Shown here piece by piece: positions 23,111-36,400 of a DNA stretch of 64,000 nt; the stretch's first letter is position 1; each line of letters opens with the position of its first letter. Where the stretch lies: contig NC_135556.1 in assembly GCF_964340395.1 (NCBI RefSeq), positions 4,547,501-4,611,500 of the forward strand, written 5' to 3'. Below the pieces are notes generated by a model. The model saw only the letters and a program-made list of their open reading frames with translations, was not told the origin of the DNA and searched no databases. Origin of the DNA: Glandiceps talaboti (lineage: Eukaryota > Hemichordata > Enteropneusta > Spengelidae). Both the position numbers and the translations under genes were made by a program.

Positions 23111-26100
23111 GTATAAATTGGTCAAATGTGTATACTTTTGAGGGAGTATATAGAAGTGTGCCTTGCTTTGATAATGTACAGGCCTGGATATACTTTTCAG
23201 TGGGTAGATAAAAGTGTGCATTGTTTTCACAGTGTCCAGGCCTGTATATACTTTTCTGGGAGTATAAATATAGGTATATTATTTGACAGTGTACAGGCCT
23301 GTATATACTTTGCAATTGGATGGAGTATATACAATTGTGCATTGTTTTTATAATGTACAGACCTGTATCTACTTTTGAGGGAGTATATAGTACTGTGCAT
23401 TGTTTTGATAGTGTACAGGCCTGTATATGCTTTTGATGGAGTATATAGAACTGTGCATTGTTTTGATACTGTACAGACTTGTATATACTTTTGAGGGAGT
23501 ATATAGAACTGTGCATTATTTGATAGTGTACATGTCTGTATATGCTTTTGATAGAGTATATAGATCTGTGCATTGTTTTGATAGTGTACAGACCTGTATA
23601 TTCTTTGTGGAAGTATACAGAAGGGTGCATTGTTTTGACAGTGTACAGTCCTGTATATGCTTTTGAGGAAGTATATAGAAGGGTGCATTGTTTGATAGTG
23701 TACAGGCCTGTATATACTTTTGAGGAAGTATATAGAAGTGTGCCCTGTTTTGATAATGTCCAGTCCTGTATATGATTTCTAGGAAATATATAGAAGTGGG
23801 CACTGTTTTAATAGTGTACAGGCCTGTATATATATTTTAGAGGGTGTATATAGAAGTGTGCATTGTTTTGATAGTGTACATGCCTTTATATACTTTTGAG
23901 AGAGTATATAGAACTGTGCATTGTTTTGATAGTGTACAGGCCTGTATATGCTTTTAAGGAAGTATATAGAAGTGTGCACTGTTTTGATAGTGTACAGGCC
24001 TGTATATACTTTTGAGAGAGTATATAGAACTGTGCATTCTTTTGATAGTGTACAATCCTGTATATGCTTTTGAGGAAGTATAAAGAAGTGTGCACTGTTT
24101 TGATAGTGTACAGTCCTGTATATTCAATTGAGGAAGTATAAAGAAGTGGGCACTGTATTGTAAGTGTACAATCCTGTATATGCTTTTGAGGAAGTATATA
24201 GAAGGGTGCATTGTTTTGACAGTGTACAGGCCTTTATATTCTATTGAGGAAGTATATAGAAGGGTGCATTGTTTTGACAGTGTACAGGCCTGTATATGCT
24301 TTTGAGAAAGTATATAGAAGGGTGCATTGTTTTGACAGTGTACAGGCCTGTATATTCTATTGAGGAAGTATATAGAAGGGTGCATTGTTTTGACAGTGTA
24401 CAGGCCTGTATATGCTTTTGAGAAAGTATATAGAAGGGTGCATTGTTTTGACAGTGTACAGGCCTGTATATGCTTTTGAGAAAGTATATAGAAGGGTGCA
24501 TTGTTTTGATAGTGTACAGTCCTGTATATGCTTTTGAGAAAGTATATAGAAGTGTGCACTGTTTTGAAAGAGTACAGTCCTGTATATTCCATTGAGGAAG
24601 TATAAAGAAGTGGGCACTGTATTGTAAGTGTACAGTCCTGTAAATGCTTTTGAGGAAGTATATAGAAGGGTGCATTGTTTTGACAGTGTACAGGCCTGTA
24701 TATACTTTTGAGTGAGTAGATAGAAGTGTGCATTGTTTTGATAGTGTACAGGCCTGTATATACTTTTGAGGGAGTAGATAGAAGTGTGCACTGTTTTGAT
24801 AGTGTACAGGCCTGTATATGCTTTTGATGGAGTATATAGAACTGTGCATTATTTGATAGTGTACATGTCTGTATATGCTTTTGATAGAGTATATAGATCT
24901 GTGCATTGTTTTGATAGTGTACAGACCTGTATATTCTTTTGAGGAAGTATATAGAAGGGTGCACTGTTTTGATAGTGTACAGTCCTGTATATGCTCTGTG
25001 GAAGTATATAGGATTGTGCATTGTTTTGATAGTGTACAGTCCTGTATATTCTTTTGCGGAAGTATATGGAAGTGTGCATTGTTTTGATACTGTACAGTCC
25101 TGTATATGCTTTGTGGAAGTATATGGAAGTGTGCATTGTTTTGATAGTGTACAGTCCTGTATATGCTTTGTGGAAGTATATAGAAGTGGGCACTTTATTG
25201 TTAGTGTACAGTCCTGTATATGCTTTTGAGGAAATATACAGAAGTATGCATTGTTTTGACAGTGTACAGTCCTGTATATGCTTTTGAGGCAGTATATAGA
25301 AGGGTGCATTGTTTGATAGTGTACAGGCCTGTATATACTTTTGAGGAAATATATAGAAGTGTGCCCTGTTTTGATAATGTCCAGTCCTGTATATGATTTC
25401 TAGGAAATATATAGAAGTGGGCACTGTTTTAATAGTGTACAGGCCTGTATATATATTTTAGAGGGTGTATATAGAAGTGTGCATTGTTTTGATAGTGTAC
25501 ATGCCTTTATATACTTTTGAGAGAGTATATAGAACTGTGCATTGTTTTGATAGTGTCCAGGCCTGTATATGCTTTTAAGGAAGTATATAGAAGTGTGCAC
25601 TGTTTTGATAGTGTACAGGCCTGTATATACTTTTGAGAGAGTATATAGAACTGTGCATTCTTTTGATAGTGTACAGTCCTGTATATGCTTTTGAGGAAGT
25701 ATAAAGAAGTGTACACTGTTTTGATAGTGTACAGTCCTGTATATTCAATTGAGGAAGTATAAAGAAGTGGGCACTGTATTGTAAGTGTACAATCCTGTAT
25801 ATGCTTTTGAGGAAGTATATAGAAGGGTGCATTGTTTTGACAGTGTACAGGCCTTTATATTCTATTGAGGAAGTATATAGAAGGGTGCATTGTTTTGACA
25901 GTGTACAGGCCTGTATATGCTTTTGAGAAAGTATATAGAAGTGTGCACTGTTTTGAAAGAGTACAGTCCTGTATATTCCATTGAGGAAGTATAAAGAAGT
26001 GGGCACTGTATTGTAAGTGTACAGTCCTGTAAATGCTTTTGAGGAAGTATATAGAAGGGTGCATTGTTTTGACAGTGTACAGGCCTGTATATGCTTTTGA

Positions 26101-26735
26101 GGAAATATATAGAAGGGTGCATTGTTTGATAGTGTACAGGCCTGTATATGCTTTTGAGGGAGTAGATAGAAGTGTGCACTGTTTTGATAGTGTACAGGCC
26201 TGTATATGCTTTTGAGGGAGTAGATAGAAGTGTGCATTGTTTTGATAGTGTACAGGCCTGTATATACTTTTGAGTGAGTATATAGAAGTGTGCATTGTTT
26301 TGATAGTGTACAGGCCTGTATATACTTTTGAGTGAGTATATAGAAGTGTGCATTGTTTTGATAGTGTACAGGCCTGTATATACTTTTGAGTGAGTATATA
26401 GAAGTGTGCATTGTTTTGATAGTGTACAGGCCTGTATATACTTTTGAGTGAGTATATAGAAGTGTGCATTGTTTTGATAGTGTACAGGCCTGTATATACT
26501 TTTGACGGAGTATATAGAAGGGTGCATTGTTTTGACAGTGTACAGTCCTGTATATGCTTTTGAGGGAGTAGATAGAAGTGGGCACTGTATTGATAGTGTA
26601 CAGTCCTGTATATACTTTTGAGGGAGTAGATAGAAGTATGCACTGTTTTGATAGTGTACAGGCCTGTATATATTTTTGACGGAGTATATAGATGTGTACA
26701 TTGTTTTGATAGTGTACAGTCCTGTATACTAGTAT
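23111..26735. repeat. 58-bp minisatellite array 3 (about 62 units)
   Basis: The longest 58-bp array. Blocks within it are themselves repeated: the stretch around 23700-24240 recurs around 25310-25860, and a run of five almost identical units lies at about 26215-26500. Both point to repeated unequal exchange. Its right end, a TGTATACTAGTATGCAGTG join, matches that of array 1. Confidence 0.9.
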
Positions 26736-27715
26736 GCAGTGTTTCTACGCCATATTCGACATTTATGCATAACATTTTGAAATAGCAAAAACCACGAAGC
26801 GTAAGTACACTCTCTGGGGCGGTACCAGTGGCCAGCTCTGGTAGGAGTGTGTAGCCAGTGCTGGAAACCCCAAGCCCCATTTTAGATCCATTTTGACTAA
26901 AAATCCACACCCCATTTTAAACCATTACAGGTTTCTAAAAGATGAAAGTTTTACATTTTCCTTAGGAGGCAACACTGTGCGGCAATTTATGGCAGTTATG
27001 ATTTGATAAAAGGAAAATGGACCACATTTTAGACCAAGCAAATAAAACAAATAACGCAAAGTGGACGACAATTTAGACTCTTCAGCTATAAAAAGACCCC
27101 ATTTTAGACCAAAGGGCTACAAAGCACACACGTACACCCAAAATGGCGTCATATATATACTCAAATAAGGGGAGTATCCCCCCCCCCCGATTACAATGTG
27201 TCGTGTAGAATTGTCGGCTAAGAAGCCGTATCTTAGTTCGTCAAATGTTTATCAGTCAGTTGAAATTTACAAGATGTGAACTTTGCATGGCCTTTGCGCC
27301 TGTCAACGAAACGAAAGTCCGATGGTCAAAATGCTGCTTCTGTAAACGTCGGATACGTGAAAACATTCTTTGGCAACCTGTTGTCAACGCCTGTTAATCT
27401 TCAACTTTTTTTTCTGGCAAGGAACAGTCGTTGAATGTTGTTGTTCTTTTAATAAAAATGTATCCACGTAGTTTCAAGGTACATAGGAAAGGGCAAGCCT
27501 TCTATTCACATTCCTAGGATTCACAGCCATAGTCGTGAAACCACTACACCTCTTTACGGCAACGATGGAACAACACCATTTTATAGTCGATTTGAAGCCT
27601 GCGTAAATTTAAAGTTCATGACAAAAGGACTCTCAAAAATAATCTACTAAAGATGAAGCTTTGGAAAATGTCCGATCCTCAACATTCAGACAGACAGCTA
27701 GACAGACAGACAGAC

Positions 27716-27746
<31 letters not shown>

Positions 27747-27765
27747 GCCAGACAGACAGACAGCC

Positions 27766-27798
<33 letters not shown>

Positions 27799-27817
27799 CA
27801 CACACACACACACACAC
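26736..27817. repeat. Duplicated spacer, copy 3
   Basis: Matches spacer copy 1 through (CAGA)n(CA)n at 27687-27817, then departs within the CA run into the sequence also found at 32367. No coiled-coil gene follows. Confidence 0.85.
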
Positions 27818-28045
27818 AATGCTTGACTGTGAATAATGTCAAGGGCACTCTCAAACATACAAACATAGTTTGTATGTTTGGTGTAAAAATAACTTGAATA
27901 TGATACTTGTCGGCGATGACGAACGCAGATGGAAACGCGGTGAGGATAACAAATACGGGCGGTTGCAGTGAAATTGGAGACGGCGGCAGAACTGCGAAAT
28001 TTGTGTCTGTGGATGTTTAGGTATGAGAGAAAGGCCATAGACAGG
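27818..28045. repeat. Short duplicated segment, copy 1 (also at 32367-32600)
   Basis: Starts AATGCTTGACTGTGAATAATG immediately after a CA run and matches 32367 onward. It contains a perfect 13-bp inverted repeat (CAAACATACAAAC / GTTTGTATGTTTG) at 27852-27880. No gene is recognised. Confidence 0.8.
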
Positions 28046-28692
28046 CAAGTGAAAAAACACAAGGGTTCACTGTTTTTTGTAGTGATGGTATAGGAAAAAA
28101 ACATATCTAGTATACCCCCATGAGTATCTGTTTATTTGCTGGTTTATTTAATTATTTCATTTGTTCCTATACTTGTCGTTCGTTTGCTTGTTCATTTATT
28201 TGTTTGTTTGTTTGTTTGTTTGTTTGTTTGTTTGTTTGTTTCGTTTTGTTTTGTTTGTCACACGGTTCCTGGGTTCCCTGTGGATGAATAAGCATTTATA
28301 GCTATTGTCCTCTGTTTGTGCTTGTTGCTAATACGGTTCTCTGATTGGCAGTTATTTATATCCTGATGACATTTGCTAGACCTCTGATGTTCCATCCGCG
28401 ATAGCGATGTTCGGCTTGTGTCGTATTCTATCAGAAGAACATCCGAGGTCTAGCAGATAGACTATGGTATCCCATGATCCATGGTCTATCCATCCTTGTT
28501 CTGCTACCTCGGAGTCTGTGTTGATGATACATTCCATCAATGATCAAGTCTAAAAATTATAAGATAGTACCTCTTACGGGCAACAAGTAATGGTTGTATA
28601 TCTGATTTTCTTCGCCGGGAATTTTGAAACTCATTTATATGAAAATACCTTCCGTTCACCCCTAAATCTCCAAGAGTATGCAATGTTTCGCC
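28046..28692. other. Single-copy sequence with (TTTG)n and two adjacent hairpins
   Basis: A (TTTG)n run lies at about 28196-28241. An 82-bp inverted repeat at 28374-28455 (arms starting TGCTAGACCTC) is followed immediately by another at 28456-28490 (GATAGACTATGG / CCATGGTCTATC, one mismatch). No protein-coding signal. Confidence 0.5.
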
Positions 28693-29104
28693 TGGAACAC
28701 ATGTATGACTGCACTTTACTTCCGGGTTTGCTTTGCGCATGCGCATTACTTTGTCACGCTTCTGTACAGATCCACAGATCGTTCGTTAATAGTGGGACCT
28801 TGGATGCGGATATACATGTATAGGGACACATCCAGTGGTTTGCATAGCCTGTTTAATGCGTTTGCGGTATATTCCGTTCAACATATACGGTATGACAGAT
28901 TAAGCGGAATATACCGCGAGCTCCATAAAAAGGCCATGGTTTTCTAAACTCGAATACAACTTTTTTATGTTTACAATTGTAATTAATATTTTACCAGGTC
29001 ACTTTTGTTCTGATTCGAAGCATTACGATAGTTGGACAATACAATAGTTGGTGAATATCTAATCTGATTAAAATCCGATGTATATGTCGGCTAATCGTTC
29101 ATTG

Positions 29105-29960
29105 CTATTTTACTTTCGTTATTTTGCCTGAATTGACCTTCTTGTCAATTTCCAGAAATCTATTGGTAAAATTTGCATAAGCTAAATGTACATCCTGACA
29201 ATGTAGCACTTGGTCCCAACTCTTAAATTTTATGTCATCTCTAAAAGCTTCTGTCTGAAAGTTTCTATAATCTCGCATGTTTGCAATGGCAGAAGACAGA
29301 GATGGTATATCAATGGAAGCAAAAAAAGCAAAAATTGGTAAATGATCTGAAATATCTGAAATTATTGTACCCGCCTTGATTTGCTTACCAGTGACATAGG
29401 CGTAAAGATGATCTATAATTGTTGAAGTGTTTTTCGTAATTCTAGTAGGGCAGGTTAGTGTTTGTTCAAAATTAAACCATGCTAAAGTGTCTAACAAGTT
29501 AATCCCTCTAGAGTTGGGTGGACTGCTTAAATCAATGTTCAAATCCCCAACAAGAAAACAACCCTTATACTTATTTGTAAGTGAGGCAATTGTATTTTCT
29601 AGACTAGCAATAAAATCTCCATAATTTGTATTTGGAGGTCTGTACAATGCCCCTACTAAATATTCAGTTTTACCCATTTTAACCTCAACCAATATTGATT
29701 CCGCATTACTGATTTCAACATTCAACATATTGTAATTTATTGACTCGTGAAGATACATCCCAACCCCTCCCCTCTACCTTGGTGCCTTGTATTAATTTCA
29801 AATGAATAGTTGGGCAGATTATACAAATTTCTATCCTATACTTGCCACATTTTGGGCAGCGCCATTACTTTAAATTGGGTTTCCACACATTCCCCATAAA
29901 ATAACTTAAAACTATCATAGTTCTTCCTCAAAGACCTAATATTCAGGTGAGAGATAGATT
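29105..29960 (-). pseudogene. LINE ORF2 endonuclease domain (copy B)
   Basis: Better preserved than copy A. A 217-codon frame at 29105-29758 carries GALYRPPN, GDLNIDL, IDHLYAYV and ISDHLPIF, covering the catalytic and DNA-binding core of a LINE EEP endonuclease. The N-terminal part (LNIRSLRKNYDSF at about 29940) lies in another frame; an indel near 29765 separates them. No reverse transcriptase domain follows, so it cannot move by itself. Confidence 0.8.
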
Positions 29961-30426
29961 AAAGATAGATAACATATATCATCATTAACAACAAACTCAT
30001 CATTGAATTGACACAGAGTAATTTGCACATCTAATATCATTGATAAGTATATCAGGATTATCGGAAAACAAATCTATGAAAGTCTAAAGATTCGTACAAA
30101 ACATGCGATCTCAGATGTGAATTATACAATTTGGTCGAGATCATGCTCATTTCTTATCACTAAAACAGCTGATTGTTCACTTTTCTTCACATGAACTTGA
30201 CTATTCCGTGTCCATACATACATGTACTTGTAGTGTGCTGATTTGCGCTTCATGTTCGTCATTTTGAAGAGTTTACGTGCTTGTGGTGCAAGATTTTCAT
30301 TTATGTTAGTTGTAATGTTCGCAAGTTTCTTTTTTGTACGAGTAGATGTGATCGCGTTTCTTTCTGTGAAAAAATCTAAGTAGATCTGGCACCATTACCT
30401 GTATGCTTCTGTGTGTGACCTCAATG

Positions 30427-30780
30427 TCAGTTTCCATGATCTCTGGGTCGATCTTTCCATGATCTCTGGGTCAACTCTTGTCGTACTCTTACTGCAATCG
30501 TGTCTGTGTTTTCTCTCCGATCTGTACTTTCTGGTATTCCATGTAATTCTATGTTCTCTCGTCTACTGTACTGGTTCAAACTTGCTGTAGATTTCTCAAG
30601 CTCTGTGATGCGACTGATTAGATGATCATTGACTTCTTTGATTTCTTGACTTTCAAGCTCAAGTGCAGAAACTCGCACACAATTCTTCCACAAGTCCGTT
30701 GAAGAAATCTAGTGATGAATTAATTGTGCTTTGGGATTCTTTGAGTTCGGCAATGCTAGTCAGTAGTGTTGGTATATGTG
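30427..30780 (-). pseudogene. LINE ORF1-like coiled-coil/RRM fragment (copy B)
   Basis: Equivalent of 8469-8828. The frame with SALELESQEIKEVNDHLI and YSRRENIELHGIPES extends a little further upstream (LWKNCVRV) because the stop found in copy A is a Trp codon here. The upstream coiled-coil part remains frameshifted. Confidence 0.65.
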
Positions 30781-32301
30781 GCTAATTTGTGAACAGATTT
30801 CTGCAAATTCTATTGTTTGTGGCATGGCAACTAGAGTTGTTGATGTGGAAGAGCCTGTTGATCGAGATGGAACTTAGTTTTTCTTGTTCGGCATTGTGAT
30901 GAGCACAGATGTTTATATTACAAAATGACACATTGACTATAGAAAATAGACAGCAGCTAAATACTGATGACATTGAGCATACATAATTAAGTTGAACTTG
31001 AACTAATGCTAGATTCTGCACGGTGGCTTCTACAGTTGATCAAGAATGTCATCTCACATTTAAATTTGTTGATAAATATGGTAACTTTCCACCGAACCCG
31101 TTGTTATATAGTTACTCGCTCCAGTCCTTTGGATGCTTGATACATAAACATTTGATGAGGGAAATTGCCAAATATACAGTGAAATTTTGGCCTGTAACCG
31201 GAGACAATGTATCGATACTTCACACTCAGGAACAGCGCCCTCAGTACTCATATCTGTGCCCACTACACACACACACACACACACATATATGTATATATTA
31301 CCCCTATATAATTTAGCCCTATATATGTGTCACTTTCATATTGCATCATTTGCCTGAAGGGCACGTCATTTATTTTTTGGTTCACCATTTAGTCTGTAAG
31401 GTACGCCATGACGGGGCGCCCTCACACATGTGAGAGTAGGCCGGTGAGGGCGGAACATCATGTCGTACCTTATACATATGTAATCTTAGTACGTTTACCT
31501 TAATGCATGTCATTTATTTTCATATATTCGTAATTTACTTTAATATATGCATCATTTGCCTGGTGTCAATTTTTACATGGCACATCTGTCTTGTGTGTAA
31601 TTTGATACTAGGTACATCAGTTATCTTGTGTCATTTATTTTTATGATGCACCATGCATGTGTAGCTTATTTTCAATTTTTCATCATTTGCCTTTATGTGA
31701 GCATCATTTATATTCATAGTGCGTTACATGCCTTATGTGTGTGATTTATTTTCATATGCGAATCACTTGCCCTTATGTGTGTGTTATTTGTTCTCACAGA
31801 TGCTTAATTTACATTTATATGTCACTTACGTTAGCATATGTATAGAACAGTTATTTTGCAGTCATCATTGTCGCACATTGAATGTAGAAGAATAACAAAA
31901 AGTAAGTAACTTATAGATGACACTTACCGCTCTTAGCCATCAGGTGTAGGTGATGTATGCTTGATATCTTGTAGATATAATAGACATTGCCTTGAATGAC
32001 AGCCACAAAAGGCAGATGATAGTACTTTCAGTTGATCAGTATATGTATAGATAACTTACGGTATAATCTATTCAAATTCTCATCCTTCAAGACTAAATGG
32101 AATTTACTGTGAGCACTGTAAACAGCTGCAGGTTATGATATGGCAAGTTTGGCAAAAGGTCCCCTGAACGTTAGACTATTTCTAACAGTCTAATGTTCAT
32201 ATTATCTAGTCAATGCTAGGGGTGTCATCGCTGCCAAGCAATTCTTTGTCGCCTTTTTTTAAGTTGCCATAACATATCCAAGAGGGGGTGGGGGTGGCAA
32301 G

Positions 32302-32302
<1 letters not shown>
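30781..32302. other. Segment B right half: no gene; hairpins and short-repeat field
   Basis: Equivalent of 8829-10351. It holds a short CA tract near 31263, the degenerate repeat field (31320-31850) and the hairpins at about 31395-31471 and 32166-32200. Confidence 0.6.

Positions 32303-32366
<64 letters not shown>
32303..32366. repeat. (CA)n microsatellite at segment B border
   Basis: Pure CA run of about 64 bases. Sequence before it matches segment A; sequence after it matches 27818. Confidence 0.95.
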
Positions 32367-32369
<3 letters not shown>

Positions 32370-32600
32370 GCTTGACTGTGAATAATGTCAAGGGCACTCT
32401 CAAACATACAAACATAGTTTGTATGTTTGGTGTAAAAATAACTTGAATATGATACTTGTCGGAGATGACGAACGCAGATGGAAACGCGGTGAGGATAACA
32501 AATACGGACGGTTGCAGTGAAATTGGAGACGGCGGCAGAACTGTGAAATTTGTGTCTGTGGATGTTAGGTATGAGAGAAAGGCCATAGACAGGCAAGTGA
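32367..32600. repeat. Short duplicated segment, copy 2
   Basis: Matches 27818-28045, with the 13-bp inverted repeat at 32401-32429. Homology ends at about AGACAGGCAAGTGAAAA. Confidence 0.8.
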
Positions 32601-33344
32601 AAATACTACCGACCAACCGACCAACCGACCAACCGGTCATCAACCAAACTGAGGACAACCAAAAATCAGAAGAAAGAGAAAAAGATGAAATGTTTGTGTA
32701 TATGTAATACCGACAGCGAAAAGGACCGAGACGCGAGGTAGTTGACGATGACGACGACGACGACGTCGACGACGATGATGACGACGAAAACGATGATATT
32801 ATTATTTTTAGCGTGGAGTTTGGGAAAGAGAAAGGGGAAGGGATATAGAAACAAGTCACTCATTCATTCACTCACTCACTCACTCACTCAATCAATCAAT
32901 CATATTTAAAAAAGAAAAACATTACAATTTCATCAACTTTTAATAATCACATTCTTGGGTCTTCATATTCATCCTGGGTCCATCCTAAAGTGAATAAATC
33001 AAAGTATTTATTTAAACAACATCCATTCGAATTGTAACATTTACTAAATCCTTAAACTAAATTTCTAATATCTAATATTCCAGTGTGTAATGTGGTTCAT
33101 ATAATACATGACTATCGTTCTCCATCATGGCAATGTGAAATAATTTCACAACAAGTTTCTATGTCATTCATTCTCCAGTGTTCTACATACGAGCCAAAAC
33201 ACTCAAAAATGCTAGAACTTCGCCTGAGCTCTAAAAAATATTACTGCTGATAATATCCTGATTGAATATATACAATAAACAATAAATTTACCTATTGAAT
33301 GATTATGTTTAAACTCAAAATTACAATTACTCACTCTGACCTGC
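32601..33344. other. Simple repeats and array border
   Basis: (CCAACCGA)n at about 32611-32636, a GAC/GAT run at about 32738-32800, and ACTC/AATC runs at 32862-32903. From about 33225 there are weak echoes of the 422-bp monomer (ATATTACTGCTGATAAT). A minus-strand AATAAA occurs near 33008 and might be a polyadenylation signal if the array to the right is a minus-strand gene, but nothing else supports it. Confidence 0.45.
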
Positions 33345-33475
33345 TGTCATGTGCTTAGTACTAACAAAACAACTTTAAGATAACTTGTACTTTCCATTGC
33401 AGATGGAAAAAAAATTGTACAACAAAGCTTAATGACCATTTTCAGTAACTTTACAATTCCAAAATATTCACTTAC

Positions 33476-36400
33476 TTCTTCTGCTTCTTGATTGACTGTC
33501 TGATCTTCATCTGCCATCTGTGTTCGTGCCATCTTCCTTGGCCTTGGAGTTCCATCCTGAAAGGAATGGATAAAATAATACAGTATAAACTTATTGATGG
33601 AATGAAATACAAGTCATTTAGATTTTAATATTTACACTTAAAGTTGCCACTACTCAAATTAACCTCTTTGAAAAGATATTACCACTGATAATAAAATTAT
33701 GCTAATCTCCAAAATATTACTTCATTCAGCTACAATCTACTTGTGACATAAGGTTGTAACTACTTGTCATGTGCTTAGTACTGACAAAACTTCAAAAGAC
33801 CCTTTAGTTAACTTGTACTTTCCATTAGTGAAGGAAAAATAATATTGGGCAACAAAACCTAATGACCATTTTCAGTAACTTTACAATTCCAAAATCTTCA
33901 CTTACTTCTTCTGTGTCTTAATTGCCTGTCTGATCTTCATCTGCCATCTGTGTTCGTGCCATCTTCCTTGGCCTTGAAGTTCCATCCTGAAAGGAATGAA
34001 TAAAATAATACAGTATAAACTTATTGATGGAATGAAATACAAGTCATTTAGATTTTAATATTTACACTTAAAGTTGCCACTACTCAATTTAACCTCTTTG
34101 AAAAGATATTACCACTGATAATAAAATTATGCTAATCTCCAAAATATTACTTCATTCAGCTACAACCTACTTGTGACATAAGGTTTTCACTGCTTGTCAT
34201 GTGCTTAGTACTGACAAAAGACCCTTTAGTTATCTTGTACTTTCCATTGGTGAAGGAAAAATAATATTGGGCAACAAAACCTAATGACCATTTTCAGTAA
34301 CTTTAAATTCCAAAATATTCACTTACTTCTTCTGCTTCTTGATTATCTGTCTGATCTTCGTCTGCCATCTGTGTTCGTGCCATCTTCCTTGGCCTTGGAG
34401 TTCCATCCTGAAAGGAATGAATCAAACAATACAGTATAAACTTATTGATGGAATAAAATAAAAGTCATTTAGATTCTCAATACTTACACTTAAAGTTGCC
34501 ATTACTCAAATTAACCTCTTTCAAAAGATATTACCACTGATAATACAATTATGCTAATCTCCAAAATATTACTTCATTCAGCTACAATCTACTTGTGACA
34601 TAAGGTTGTCACTACTTGTCATGTGCTTAGTACTGACAAAAGACCCTTTAGTTATCTTGTCCTACTTGTCATGTGCTTAGTACTGACAAAAGACCCTTTA
34701 GTTAACTTGTACTTTCCATTCGTGAAGGAAAAATAATATTGGGCAACAAAACCTAATGACCATTTTCAGTAACTTTACAATTCCAAAATCTTCACTTACT
34801 TCTTCTGCTTCTTGATTGGCTGTCTGATCTTCATCTGCCATCTGTGTTCGTGCCATCTTCCTTGGCCTTGGAGTTCCATCCTGAAAGGAATGAATCAAAC
34901 AATACAGTATAAACTTATTGATGGAATGAAATAAAAGTCATTTAGATTTTAATATTTATACTTAAAGTTGCTACTACACAAATTAACCTCTTTGAAAAGA
35001 TATTACCACTGATAATACAATTATGCTAATCTCCAAAATATTACTTCATTCAGCTACAATCTACTTGTGACATAAGGTTGTCACTACTTGTCATGTGCTT
35101 AGTACTGACAAAAGACCCTTTAGTTAACTTGTACTTTCCATTGGTGAAGGAAAAATAATATTGGGCAACAAAACCTAATGACCATTTTCATCTACTTGTG
35201 ACATAAGGTTGTCACTACTTGCCATGTGCTTAGTACTGACAAAAGACCCTTTAGTTAACTTGTACTTTCAATTAGTGAAGGAAAAATAATATTGGGCAAC
35301 AAAACCTAATGACCATTTTCAGTAATTTTACAATTCTAAAATCTTCACTTACTTCTTCTGCTTCTTGATTAGCTGTCTGATCTTCATCTGCCATCTGTGT
35401 TCGTGCCATCTTCCTTGGCCTTGGAGTTCCATCCTGAAAGGAATGACTCAAACAATACAGTATAAACTTATTGATGGAATGAAATAAAAGTCATTTAGAT
35501 TCTAAAGTTTACACTTAAAGTTGCCACTACTTAAATTAACCATTTTGAAAAGATATTACCACTGATAATAAAATTATGCTAATATCCAAAATATTACTTC
35601 ATTCAGCTACAATCTACTTGTGACATAAGGTTGTCACTACTTGCCATGTGCTTAGTACTGACAAAAGACCCTTTAGTTAACTTGTACTTGCCATTAGTGA
35701 AGGAAAAATAATATTGGGCAACAAAACCTAATGACCATTTTCAGTAACTTTACAATTCCAAAATCTTCACTTACTTCTTCTGTGTCTTAATTGCCTGTCT
35801 GATCTTCATCTGCCATCTGTGTTCGTGCCATCTTCCTTGGCCTTGAAGTTCCATCCTGAAAGGAATGAATAAAATAATACAGTATAAACTTATTGATGGA
35901 ATGAAATACAAGTCATTTAGATTTTAATATTTACACTTAAAGTTGCCACTACTCAATTTAACCTCTTTGAAAAGATATTACCACTGATAATAAAATTATG
36001 CTAATCTCCAAAATATTACTTCATTCAGCTACAACCTACTTGTGACATAAGGTTTTCACTGCTTGTCATGTGCTTAGTACTGACAAAAGACCCTTTAGTT
36101 ATCTTGTACTTTCCATTGGTGAAGGAAAAATAATATTGGGCAACAAAACCTAATGACCATTTTCAGTAACTTTAAATTCCAAAATATTCACTTACTTCTT
36201 CTGCTTCTTGATTATCTGTCTGATCTTCGTCTGCCATCTGTGTTCGTGCCATCTTCCTTGGCCTTGGAGTTCCATCCTGAAAGGAATGAATCAAACAATA
36301 CAGTATAAACTTATTGATGGAATAAAATAAAAGTCATTTAGATTCTCAATACTTACACTTAAAGTTGCCATTACTCAAATTAACCTCTTTCAAAAGATAT

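Larger units (their letters stand above)
28693..32366. repeat. Segmental duplication, copy B
   Basis: Second copy of 6717-10398, same orientation, about 22 kb away. It lacks the palindromic insertion and retains a better endonuclease frame. It ends in a longer (CA)n (about 32303-32366) and continues into the short segment shared with 27818. Confidence 0.9.
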
